From an uncultured Sphingomonadales bacterium (GTDB lineage Bacteria > Pseudomonadota > Alphaproteobacteria > Sphingomonadales > Sphingomonadaceae), in the NCBI GenBank assembly GCA_903848655.1, contig CAINGT010000022.1, positions 1 to 56,677 of the forward strand: a stretch of 56,677 bases of DNA, given 5' to 3'. The translations under genes were made by a program, and so were the position numbers. The notes below the pieces were generated by a model, which worked only from the letters and a program-made list of their open reading frames with translations, was not told the origin of the DNA and did not search any database. Below are positions 9,289-17,179 of the stretch, in pieces. Each line of letters begins with the position of its first letter. The stretch's first letter is position 1.

Positions 9289-9391
9289 GCCCGCCTTTAC
9301 CCCTCGCGCTCGATGCCCAAACCCTTGCCCATGAGTGCAAGGCCGGCCCGGAAAAATCAATCCGTTGCGCAGCCTTTGGACGCAGTTCTTT

Positions 9392-10414
9392 TTACCCCAG
9401 TGCCGTGCTGACCAAAACGCGCGTATCGGCGATGGCGGCGATCCGGCGCTGCCCGCCGCTGCGATCAAGCTGCACCACCAGATCGATCACGCTGGCGGCA
9501 TAAGCCAGCGTTTCGCGCCGCGACAGGCCCAGCCCCGCCTGCATCACCATCAGGCCGATTTGTTCGAGCGCGCCCAGCGGCGAATTGGCGTGGACAGTGG
9601 AAAACGATCCGGGATGCCCGGTGTTGATCGCGCGCAAAAAGCTGACCGCTTCGCGCCCGCGCAATTCGCCCACGACGATGCGATCTGGCCGCAGCCGCAG
9701 CGCCGCCTGCACCAGATCATCGGTGGTTACACGCGCTTCGCCCTGATCGCCTTTGACCGCGATCAGCCCGACTCCATTGCCGGGATAGCCGCCGCAATCG
9801 GGCAAAGTCAGTTCGGGGGTGTCTTCGACGAGCACGATCCGTTCGGTTTCGGGAATTTCGCGCAGCATGGCGTTCAAGAACGTGGTCTTGCCGGTGGAGG
9901 TACCGCCCGAAATCAGGATCGTGCGCCGCGCGGCAATCGCCGCGCGCAAGGCCGCGATGGGCGCTGCCATCGGATCGGGCAGCGCGGGGGCAGGCGGCGC
10001 GGTGAGCGGCCCGTGGTCATAGGCATCGAGCGTCAGATCGAGCAAGCGTTGCCGCCGGATCGCCATCGCCCAGTGCGCGCGCGTGGCGGGCGGGCCGCAG
10101 AACTGGATGCGCGCGCCGCCGGGCACCAGCGTGGCGGGCAAAGTCGCGGCGATCAGCGGATTTTCGCGGTTGATCGCCTGATGCGTCACCCGCGCGACTT
10201 GTTCGGCCAGCCGCGCCATGGTCGCATCGGTAATCTGCGGATCGGCAAACCGCCGCATTGTGGGCCAGTCGGCATCTTCGATCCAGATTTCGCCGGGGCG
10301 GTTGACCAGAATTTCGGTCACACCCGGCCGTTCGAGCCAAGGGCGGAACGGCGCGAGATAGGCATCGAGATAGACGCTGCCGCCAAGCGCGGGAAAGGGC
10401 GCAGGATCGGCCAT
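9392..10414 (-). CDS. virB11: VirB11-type secretion ATPase
   Basis: Cytoplasmic hexameric traffic ATPase of a type IV secretion system, 340 residues, a normal family length. The N-terminal domain (PGVTEILVNRPGEIWIE) precedes a Walker A motif GGTSTGKTT, an Asp box LVEDTPEL, the Walker B/His-box region RIVVGELRGREA and GSFSTVHANS. The ATG at 10414 lies 2 nt after the virB10 stop; a TTG at 10420 is a possible alternative start that overlaps that stop. It is the last gene of the virB operon. Downstream, 103 bp separate its stop from the pentaheme cytochrome gene on the same strand. Confidence 0.93.
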   Translation of the reverse strand: MADPAPFPALGGSVYLDAYLAPFRPWLERPGVTEILVNRPGEIWIEDADWPTMRRFADPQITDATMARLAEQVARVTHQAINRENPLIAATLPATLVPGGARIQFCGPPATRAHWAMAIRRQRLLDLTLDAYDHGPLTAPPAPALPDPMAAPIAALRAAIAARRTILISGGTSTGKTTFLNAMLREIPETERIVLVEDTPELTLPDCGGYPGNGVGLIAVKGDQGEARVTTDDLVQAALRLRPDRIVVGELRGREAVSFLRAINTGHPGSFSTVHANSPLGALEQIGLMVMQAGLGLSRRETLAYAASVIDLVVQLDRSGGQRRIAAIADTRVLVSTALG

Positions 10415-10416
10415 TG

Positions 10417-11511
10417 TCAAGGCGTGCCGGTCTGCCCGAAATCGAGATCGCGCGCGGTGAACACGCGGATCGGCTCGCCCGGACGAATCCGCACGGTCGG
10501 CCCGATCTGCGCGCTTTGGCCAATCGCGGCGGCGGCGGCGGATTGCCCGGCCCCGCCGATTACCACGCTGGTGTTGCTGTTGCCGAGCGAACCCAGCCCG
10601 CCCATCACCGTCAGCAGCATCGCCGATCCGAACCGGTCGAAGAAATGCGTATCGACTTTGCCCGCCAGCCCCGACCCGCCGGCGAAATCGGTGCCCGGTG
10701 ATCCCAGCGCGACCGCCACGCCATCGGGGCGGATCAGCCGGGTCCAGATGACATAGACGCGGCGTTGCCCGGCCTGAAGCCCGCTCTTGTATTGGCCGAC
10801 CAGCCGCGAACTGCGCGGGATCAGCACGCGGTTGCCATCGAACGCGCGCACATCAGCCGAAACGATGGCGCGGGTATAGCCCGGCACATCGCTGTCGATG
10901 GCGGTTTCCAGCACCGCCGGGATCAGAGTGCCTTGCGCCACGGTATGGTGCGGATCGAATGTCAGCGCCGCGCTCGCCCCGGCGCTGCCGGTCGCGCCCA
11001 ACCGCGCGGCAAAGTCATCGCCGCCAGGTGCCGGAGCGGCGGCCTTCGCCGCTGCCGCATCGGCGGGCGCAGCGGCGATTTCGGCGATGGGCGGCGCGCT
11101 GAACACCACGGCGGCGCTCGCCAGCGGGTTGCCGGTGGTATTGGCGGGCACGGGTACCCGCCCGGTGTCGAGCGCAGGCGCGGGGATCGGCACCGGGTTG
11201 CTGATCGGGGTAATCGCGGCGGGCGGGATGACCGGCGGCGCGGGCTGTGGCGGCGTGATCGGCGCGGCCGTGCTGGCAACCGGCGTGGGCGCACGTTCGG
11301 GGCGTGCACGGCTCATCGACCAGAACGTGCCCAGCCCCAGCACGCCGATCAGCGCCACCCCGCCCAGCAGCGCGAGCGCATCGCCGCGCCGGTTGTGTTG
11401 CCCAACCACGGGCAGCACATGACGCAGCGCCAGATCGTGATCGGGATCGGGCGGCGCATCGGCAGCGCGCAGCGGTGCGCGCGGGGGCGCGCGAAGCGGG
11501 GATCGGGTCAT
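10417..11511 (-). CDS. virB10: VirB10/TrbI-type inner-to-outer membrane scaffold protein
   Basis: Envelope-spanning scaffold of the type IV secretion core complex, 364 residues. A short cytoplasmic tail is followed by one membrane segment (LALLGGVALIGVLGLGTFW, about residues 38-56), a long Pro/Ala-rich periplasmic spacer and the conserved C-terminal domain (GTLIPAVLETAIDSDVPGYT, VLIPRSSRLVGQYKSG, FFDRFGSAML). The start at 11511 overlaps the virB9 stop as ATGA. A longer reading to 11706 is a shadow of virB9. The C-terminal domain normally forms the outer-membrane pore with VirB9 and VirB7. No virB7 is visible here. Confidence 0.93.
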   Translation of the reverse strand: MTRSPLRAPPRAPLRAADAPPDPDHDLALRHVLPVVGQHNRRGDALALLGGVALIGVLGLGTFWSMSRARPERAPTPVASTAAPITPPQPAPPVIPPAAITPISNPVPIPAPALDTGRVPVPANTTGNPLASAAVVFSAPPIAEIAAAPADAAAAKAAAPAPGGDDFAARLGATGSAGASAALTFDPHHTVAQGTLIPAVLETAIDSDVPGYTRAIVSADVRAFDGNRVLIPRSSRLVGQYKSGLQAGQRRVYVIWTRLIRPDGVAVALGSPGTDFAGGSGLAGKVDTHFFDRFGSAMLLTVMGGLGSLGNSNTSVVIGGAGQSAAAAAIGQSAQIGPTVRIRPGEPIRVFTARDLDFGQTGTP

Positions 11512-12257
11512 TGCGGTCTGGCCTGTGGTGCGGGCGTACGCGGCGGGTGTTCGATAGTGGCGACTTGCTTGCCGATGCGCAGCACGATGGTCGCCGGAGT
11601 GCCGTCGATCACGATCATATCGTCCTGCACCGAAAAGTTGATCGGTCCTTCCAGCCCATGCGGATCGCGCGCCAGAATCGCGGGCAGCGCCGCGCCTTTG
11701 GGCCACGTAATATAGGTCGCCTGCCCATCACCATAAACTTTCGCCGGGGCAAGGTCAGGCGCGCCGCGAATGGTATAGCCGAAATCGAGCGCCGCCGGAT
11801 CGACCGGCGCGCGTACCGCACCGCGCGCGAGTGCGGCTTCTTCGGCGGTCAGCGCCGGGGCGGGGCCATTGGGCGCGGGTTTGCGCGCCACTTCGGGATA
11901 GACCAGCCGCAAGCCATAGACCACGCGCCCGCCCGGCGCGGCGACGAGGTCGAAGAAATAGGTATGGCGGTCGGTCACCACGGTCAGATTGGTGCGCGCG
12001 CGGATCGCCAGCGGTTTCAGGAACAGCATGTCGGCGCGGCGGTTGGGGGTGACTTGCCAGGCATTGGCATCGCCGATGGCGACATTTTCGATATGTTCGT
12101 CCGCGCCGAACAGGATCGTCGATTCGACTCCGGCACGCCCGTCGAGCCGCAGCACGACATTCTCGCGCCACGCCAGCGTCACCAAGCGCGGATCGTGCAG
12201 CGCCACGGGGGGTGGCGCGAGCGTTTGGGCCAAAGCCAGCAGCAGGTGCGCAATCAT
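11508..12257 (-). CDS. virB9: VirB9/TrbG-type core complex protein
   Basis: Periplasmic and outer-membrane-associated core complex subunit, 249 residues. A short signal peptide (MIAHLLLALAQTLA) is followed by the N-terminal VirB9 domain (AWRENVVLRLDGRAGVEST, IAIGD-like IENVAIGDANAW, DRHTYFFDL) and a C-terminal domain with GQATYITWPKGAALPAI and IVLRIGKQVATIEH. Both ends overlap neighbours by ATGA junctions (virB6 upstream, virB10 downstream), so translation is probably coupled. The direct overlap with virB6 leaves no room for virB8, which usually sits between these two genes. Confidence 0.92.
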   Translation of the reverse strand: MIAHLLLALAQTLAPPPVALHDPRLVTLAWRENVVLRLDGRAGVESTILFGADEHIENVAIGDANAWQVTPNRRADMLFLKPLAIRARTNLTVVTDRHTYFFDLVAAPGGRVVYGLRLVYPEVARKPAPNGPAPALTAEEAALARGAVRAPVDPAALDFGYTIRGAPDLAPAKVYGDGQATYITWPKGAALPAILARDPHGLEGPINFSVQDDMIVIDGTPATIVLRIGKQVATIEHPPRTPAPQARPQ

Positions 12258-13474
12258 TTCAGGATCTGCCGTGCGCTGGCGGGGCGAAACCGGCTGCCGA
12301 CCCCGGCGGCGCGGCGCGGCCCTGCGGGCGAACTGCCCGGCGGGGCATAGACATCAAGATTGCTGGCCGAACGGGTAATCATGGTGGTGGCGCTCGTGCT
12401 GCGGAAGGTCTGGCCCGGCGCGGCCCTGGCCTCGATCAGGCGGTTCGGCCCGCGCTGCGCGGTGGACGCAGCGCCAGCGATCACCATCGTGCGATGATCG
12501 TCGCGCGGCCCGCCCGGCATCGCCGCTACCCCGGCGCTGGCCCATGGTCGCCACCCCGCGACCAGCCCGGCAGCAGCGCGCAAAGCCATCACCATCAGGC
12601 CCGCATGGATCGTGGCGATCAGGAAAAATTCGGTTGCGGCGCCGGCATCGATGCCCTCTTGGGACAGCAGCCGCACCACCGTTGGCACCGCCAGTTCGAG
12701 CGAAAACGCCCCGCCCAGCACCACCACCATCGGCGCAAAGGCGGCGAGCAACAGCGTGCGGCACCAGCCCGCAAACAGCCCGCGCGTTGCCGCAAACAGC
12801 GCCATGACCACGAACAGCGGCCCCACCAGCAACAGCACCGCCAGCGCGATCCGCGCCGTTACCAAGACCCCGACCGTACTCAGCATCAACACCAGCGCCC
12901 CCGCCATCGCCACGCTGGCGGGCGAAAATCCCGCCGTCTGCGATGCGTTGACGCGCAAGGGGCGCGCGACGGCGGCAGTCGGCGTGGAGGCTTGCGACGC
13001 TGCCAGCGCGGCGGCTTCGGCCTGGCGTTCGGCCAGCGTGGCATCGGCCTGCCGCGTGGCATCGCCGACGGCGGCAAATACCGTGTCGATCCGCGCGGCA
13101 AATTGCGCAGTGGCCGATCCGCGCGTGCCAAGAATTGCGCCCGCCACGCTATCGGGCGCGCGCGTGGTTACGGCGTAGACCAGCGGGCCATAGGCCGCCC
13201 ACGTCGTCGCGAATGCCAGCACCAGCCCCAGCGCCAGCATCCGCCCCGACAGCCCGCCCAGCCCCAAGCGCGCGCGCCCGGTCATCAGCGCCAAGCCATA
13301 GCCCGCAACATAGATCGTCAGCGCGGCGGTCAGCGCCGGGGCGAGCGCACCTTGCGGGCCGAGCAAATGGCCGAATGATCCCGCGCTGGCGCTGGCGGTC
13401 ATGCAATCGACCGCGCGCAGCGTCGGGGCGACGCCGCTGCCTGCTTGTGCGATCAGGCTGGCGCAATCGCTCAT
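12254..13474 (-). CDS. virB6: VirB6/TrbL-type polytopic inner-membrane protein
   Basis: Inner-membrane channel component of the type IV secretion system, 406 residues. Several hydrophobic spans are visible, including ALTAALTIYVAGYGLALM, LALGLVLAFATTWAAYG, MAGALVLMLSTVGVLVTA and IALAVLLLVGPLFVVMALF, the last being the conserved VirB6 core. A serine- and proline-rich cytoplasmic tail follows. The ATG at 13474 (MSDCASLIAQ) overlaps the virB4 stop as ATGA and is chosen over an upstream start inside virB4. The identification rests on topology, the GPLFVVMALF region and operon position. Confidence 0.85.
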   Translation of the reverse strand: MSDCASLIAQAGSGVAPTLRAVDCMTASASAGSFGHLLGPQGALAPALTAALTIYVAGYGLALMTGRARLGLGGLSGRMLALGLVLAFATTWAAYGPLVYAVTTRAPDSVAGAILGTRGSATAQFAARIDTVFAAVGDATRQADATLAERQAEAAALAASQASTPTAAVARPLRVNASQTAGFSPASVAMAGALVLMLSTVGVLVTARIALAVLLLVGPLFVVMALFAATRGLFAGWCRTLLLAAFAPMVVVLGGAFSLELAVPTVVRLLSQEGIDAGAATEFFLIATIHAGLMVMALRAAAGLVAGWRPWASAGVAAMPGGPRDDHRTMVIAGAASTAQRGPNRLIEARAAPGQTFRSTSATTMITRSASNLDVYAPPGSSPAGPRRAAGVGSRFRPASARQILK

Positions 13475-15864
13475 TGCGCGGCCTGCGCACACGCGTCCGC
13501 CGTGCCGGGCCAGACGCTTCCGGTTAGCGCGGGGTACCACGCTGCTGGATCATCGCCGAGATCGGCGCGCAGCTGATCGAGCCGCCGCACCGTGGTTTCG
13601 CGCCCCGACAAAACGGTGATGATATCATCCATCCCGCCCAGATCGAGCCGCACGACATGCGACCGTTCGCCCTGCCGCAGCAGAAAACAGCGCCCCGCCG
13701 GGGGCAGCGCGCGGATAATGTCCAATTCGTGCAGCGACAGGCCAAACCCGCCGCAATAGTCTTCGGCGCGGGCGCGGGCATTGGGGGTGAACATCATCGT
13801 CGCGGTCTGTTCGACGAGCGCTGCGGCAATCGAACTGTCGAGCGCATCGCGCGCCGATTGCGTGGCAAACCCGACCAGCGCATTGCGTTTGCGCAGCGTT
13901 TTCAGCCAGTCGCGGATGCGCGTGGCAAATACCGGATCATCGAGCGCTTTCCACCCTTCATCGATCAGGATCAGCGTTGGCGATCCGTCCAGCCGCTGTT
14001 CGATGCGGTGGAACAGATACATCATCGCAGCCGTGCGCAAACGCGGCGCATCGAGCAGCGCGGTCATGTCGAAGCCGAGTATCCGCTGATCGAGATCGAG
14101 CCGGTCATGCGGATTGTCGAACAGCCAGCCATCCGGCCCGCCTGCGCACCACGGATCGAGCCGACTGGCCAGATCGCCCGGCACCGGGCGGCGGCTGCCC
14201 GCGAGCAATTCGCGAAAATGCGTCAGGCGGCGCAAGCGCGGCTCGTGCGCGAAGGCGGCATCGACCGCGCCCGCGATGATCGCCGCTTCATCCGGCCCGC
14301 GCGCTGCCAGCAGCACCCCCAGCCAGTCGCGCAAGAACGCGCGCGTGCCCGCGCTGTCGGGCAGCGCCAGCGGGTTGAACCCGGTGGCCGCGCCCGGCAC
14401 GATCCGTTCATAGCGCCCGCCAATCGCGCGGATAAACACTTCGCCGCCGCGATCTTTGTCAAACAGGATCGTGCGCGGGGCAAAGCGTTGCGCTTGCGCT
14501 GTCAGAAAGTTCAGCACCACGGTCTTGCCGCTGCCCGATGGACCGATCAGCGTGAAATTGCCCAGATCACCCTGATGCAGGCTGAAAAAGAACGGGGTGG
14601 CGGCGGTGGTCGCCAGCACGGTAACCGCATCGCCCCAGTGATGGCCTTGCGCGCTGCCCATCGCCGGGCCGTGGCACGCGGCGAAACAGGCGAGATTGGC
14701 GCTGGAGATCAGCGCGCGGCGCACGATATAGCTTTCGTTGCCGGGAAACTGGCCCCAGAACCCCGGTTCCAGATTGACATCTTCGCGCACCGGGATCGCC
14801 CCGGCATCGGCGAGCGCGCCTGCCACCATCGTGACCCTGGCGTCGAGCGCGGACAGGCTGTCGCCGCGCACCAGCACCGAGAGATGATGATCGCCATAGG
14901 CCGCCGCGCCCATCCCCAGCGCGTCGCGCGCGGCCAGCAGATCGGCGCGTTCGGCCAGCGCGTCTTCATCGGCGGCGCGCAAGCGGCGCAGCGCCAGATC
15001 GATGCGTTCGCGCGTAATCTGGCGGTCGGTCGGCGCCCAGGTTTCGGTCAGCACGAATTCGGCATCGACCGCCAGCAGCGGATCGAGCAAGCCCGGCGAT
15101 GTGGCTTCGGGATAGTCTTTCAGGCTGACCAGCGCGGCAAAGTCGATGCCGTGTGGCCCGCGCCGTTCGACGGCATCAAGCCCGAAGCTGGTGCGCACGC
15201 TCGCGAGCATCTGTCCGACATCCGCGCCTTCGGGCGGGCGACGCACCGGGCGCATGTCGCCATTGTAAAGGCAGGCCAGCACTTCGAGCACTTCGTTGCA
15301 GCGCCCGCCCGCTCCGGCATAATCGCCCAGAATGCGCGCGCCCGCCGGGGCCAGCGCTGCCGCCAGCCCGGTGGCGGCGGCCAAGAGCGCGCGCACTTCG
15401 CCCGGATCGATCCCCGCGTCAGCCGGGCGCAAGCGGCGGCGCGCGGCTTCGATCCAGCCGGTCTTGCCGCGTGGCGGGCGGCGCAGCAGCGTGATGAACT
15501 GGTCGTTGACATAGAGCGCGCCCGTGCCAACGCGATCATGCCAGCGCGCGTCGATATGCGCGGACATCGCATCGTCGAACGATCCGGCGCGATCAAGCGC
15601 CACGCGCCGCCGGATAATATGGTGGCCCAGCGCGTAACGCGCGTCGATCCCCGCGCGCAACCACACATCGCGCTGTGCGGCATGGGCGTTGATTTCATCG
15701 GCTTGCGCGGTTTCGGCGGGCCAGCCCGGCACGTGCAGCGCCACCAGCAGCGATCCGTCGCGCAAAGCCAGCACATGGCTGCTGATCAGCGCGGCATAAG
15801 GCAGCCGGTCCCCCGCGCGCGCTTCACGCTGCCGCCAGCGCGCAAACAGGCCGTCACGGGGCAT
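13471..15864 (-). CDS. virB4: VirB4/TrbE-type secretion ATPase
   Basis: Large ATPase that energises pilus assembly and substrate transfer, 797 residues, full length for the family. The N-terminal CagE/TrbE/VirB-type domain is followed by Walker A GPSGSGKTVVLNFL, the segment ILFDKDRGGEVFIRAIGGRY, and Walker B PTLILIDEGWKAL with GFATQSARDAL downstream. The ATG at 15864 overlaps the end of virB3 by 11 nt. The N-terminus (MPRDGLFARWRQREAR) matches the usual start of VirB4 proteins, so the longer open frame is not used. Confidence 0.94.
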   Translation of the reverse strand: MPRDGLFARWRQREARAGDRLPYAALISSHVLALRDGSLLVALHVPGWPAETAQADEINAHAAQRDVWLRAGIDARYALGHHIIRRRVALDRAGSFDDAMSAHIDARWHDRVGTGALYVNDQFITLLRRPPRGKTGWIEAARRRLRPADAGIDPGEVRALLAAATGLAAALAPAGARILGDYAGAGGRCNEVLEVLACLYNGDMRPVRRPPEGADVGQMLASVRTSFGLDAVERRGPHGIDFAALVSLKDYPEATSPGLLDPLLAVDAEFVLTETWAPTDRQITRERIDLALRRLRAADEDALAERADLLAARDALGMGAAAYGDHHLSVLVRGDSLSALDARVTMVAGALADAGAIPVREDVNLEPGFWGQFPGNESYIVRRALISSANLACFAACHGPAMGSAQGHHWGDAVTVLATTAATPFFFSLHQGDLGNFTLIGPSGSGKTVVLNFLTAQAQRFAPRTILFDKDRGGEVFIRAIGGRYERIVPGAATGFNPLALPDSAGTRAFLRDWLGVLLAARGPDEAAIIAGAVDAAFAHEPRLRRLTHFRELLAGSRRPVPGDLASRLDPWCAGGPDGWLFDNPHDRLDLDQRILGFDMTALLDAPRLRTAAMMYLFHRIEQRLDGSPTLILIDEGWKALDDPVFATRIRDWLKTLRKRNALVGFATQSARDALDSSIAAALVEQTATMMFTPNARARAEDYCGGFGLSLHELDIIRALPPAGRCFLLRQGERSHVVRLDLGGMDDIITVLSGRETTVRRLDQLRADLGDDPAAWYPALTGSVWPGTADACAQAAQ

Positions 15865-16135
15865 AAGAATTGCACCCCCACACCCGCCAGTTGCGCACAC
15901 GCGGGCACCGGCGCACCCGCATCAGCCACAGATCGAACACGCGCGGTTCGCGCAGTGCCGCCAGATAGCCCGCGCCATGCACCACCAGCGCCACCCCGAG
16001 CGCAAGGAACGTGCGCGTCATCAGAAACACTTCGGTGGTGATCATCAGGTTGATAATAAAAAAGCTGTAGGTCACCCCCGCAAACATCTGCGGCCGCGTC
16101 AGCGGCTTGCACAAGCGTGGGCGGACCAGTTCCAC
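15854..16135 (-). CDS. virB3: VirB3-type inner-membrane protein
   Basis: Small inner-membrane subunit of 93 residues, normal for VirB3. Adjacent hydrophobic segments (PQMFAGVTYSFFIINLMITT and FLALGVALVVHGAGYLAAL) are followed by REPRVFDLW, a conserved VirB3 feature. The start is GTG at 16135, 3 nt after the virB2 stop. The C-terminus overlaps virB4 by 11 nt. It assists pilin assembly with VirB4. Confidence 0.88.
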   Translation of the reverse strand: MELVRPRLCKPLTRPQMFAGVTYSFFIINLMITTEVFLMTRTFLALGVALVVHGAGYLAALREPRVFDLWLMRVRRCPRVRNWRVWGCNSYAP

Positions 16136-16138
16136 CGG

Positions 16139-16444
16139 CTAACCTGCCGCCTGCCGGATGCCCGCGACGATTGCGCTCGCGCCGAACAGGATAAAGCAGC
16201 CCAGGATCACTGAAACGCCAAACCGCCAATTGAGCCGCCCGGTCAGCATCATCAGCCCGACCGCCGCCACCGCCATGACCGCCACCGCCGTGGCGACATT
16301 GCCCAGCAAGGTGCCCTGCAACCACAGTAGCGCCGCCAGAATCGGTCCTGACCCTTGCGGATCGGCCGCCGCTTGCGCCAGCGCGCGCGCCGGGAACAGC
16401 GCCAGTGCGGCAAGTGCGCCAAAGGCGGGATATCGGCGATGCAT
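16139..16444 (-). CDS. virB2: VirB2/TrbC-type pilin
   Basis: Major pilin precursor of the type IV secretion pilus, about 101 residues. A signal peptide (MHRRYPAFGALAALALFPARALAQA, cleavage after AQA) is followed by two long membrane helices (LGNVATAVAVMAVAAVGLMML and FGVSVILGCFILFGASAIVAGI) joined by a short basic loop TGRLNWR, the standard VirB2 architecture. The ATG at 16444 is preferred because an AGGAG ribosome site lies 9 nt upstream. The ATG at 16453 abuts that site directly, although it overlaps the virB1 stop as ATGA. The difference is three residues. Confidence 0.88.
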   Translation of the reverse strand: MHRRYPAFGALAALALFPARALAQAAADPQGSGPILAALLWLQGTLLGNVATAVAVMAVAAVGLMMLTGRLNWRFGVSVILGCFILFGASAIVAGIRQAAG

Positions 16445-16449
16445 CGCAT

Positions 16450-17031
16450 TCATCTCCTGTCGGTGGCTTGCGCGGCCAGCCGCGCCAGAATCGCCGCAAC
16501 ATAGCCGCGCGTTTCGGCGATATGCGGCACCCCGCCCGCGCGCGCAACCCGGCCCGGGCCGGCGTTGTACGCGGCGAGCGCCTGATCGAGATTGCCGCCA
16601 AACCGGTCGAGCAACTGGCGAAAATAGCGCACCCCGGCTTCGACATTGGCGGCGGGATCATCGGCATCGACGCCCAACGCGCGCGCGGTTTGCGGCATCA
16701 ATTGCGCCAGCCCGCGCGCGCCTTTGGGCGAAACGGCATCGGTGCGCCAGCGGCTTTCCTGCCAGATCAGCGCCTCGATCACCGCCGGGGACAAGTCATA
16801 GCGTTGCGCGAGCGCGGCAATCGTGCCGCGCCATGCCGCCGGGGCAGGTATCACGCGCCGGGGCGCGGCGGGCGAGGCCGGGCCACCGGTCACCCAGCGC
16901 GCCTGTCCATTGGCGATGACCATGACATCGGCATGGGCGACGCCAACCGGCGTCAACGCAATCGCCAGACCGAGCCACCAACCCGGTCGCCCCGCTGACG
17001 CTTTGCTGCGATTGCCTGTTTTCCCGCGCAT
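16450..17031 (-). CDS. virB1: VirB1-type lytic transglycosylase
   Basis: Periplasmic murein-cutting enzyme that opens the cell wall for the secretion apparatus, 193 residues. A basic N-terminus and signal segment (WWLGLAIALTPVGVAHA) precede a SLT domain: catalytic Glu in ALIWQESRWRTDAVSPKGA, then GLAQLMP, and NLDQALAAYNAGPGRV. The start at 17031 (MRGKTGNRSK) is the first with good signal-peptide character. It is the first gene of the virB operon and diverges from glcB across 148 bp. Confidence 0.92.
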   Translation of the reverse strand: MRGKTGNRSKASAGRPGWWLGLAIALTPVGVAHADVMVIANGQARWVTGGPASPAAPRRVIPAPAAWRGTIAALAQRYDLSPAVIEALIWQESRWRTDAVSPKGARGLAQLMPQTARALGVDADDPAANVEAGVRYFRQLLDRFGGNLDQALAAYNAGPGRVARAGGVPHIAETRGYVAAILARLAAQATDRR

Positions 17032-17179
17032 GGCTGCTGCATGGCACATTTCTGCGGTCGCTGTGCACCGCAAAATTTGCGCGCAGGACAGTTTTTTCTG
17101 TCTGTTCGCTGGTCAGGGTGATCGGTAAGGAGCCGTTGCGGTCGCCGCGATGGTCCCGGCGCGCAGCAAGGATCCAGCC
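17032..17179. promoter_or_regulatory. divergent promoter region between virB1 and glcB
   Basis: This 148-bp gap separates two divergent genes and must hold promoters for the virB operon and glcB. It contains a small inverted repeat, GACAG-TTTTTT-CTGTC (17087-17102), and an AAGGA ribosome site (17168-17172) serving glcB. I cannot name a regulator or assign -35/-10 boxes with confidence. Confidence 0.35.

Noticed and set aside
9335..10756. 473-codon open frame antisense to virB11/virB10
   Set aside because: Reverse-strand shadow with Arg/Gly-rich low-information sequence.
12240..12260. A virB8 gene hidden between virB6 and virB9
   Set aside because: The two genes overlap by 4 nt, and neither carries an extra domain resembling the VirB8 periplasmic fold.
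13657..16041. 794-codon open frame antisense to virB4
   Set aside because: Arg/His/Gln-rich composition typical of a reverse-frame shadow of a GC-rich gene.
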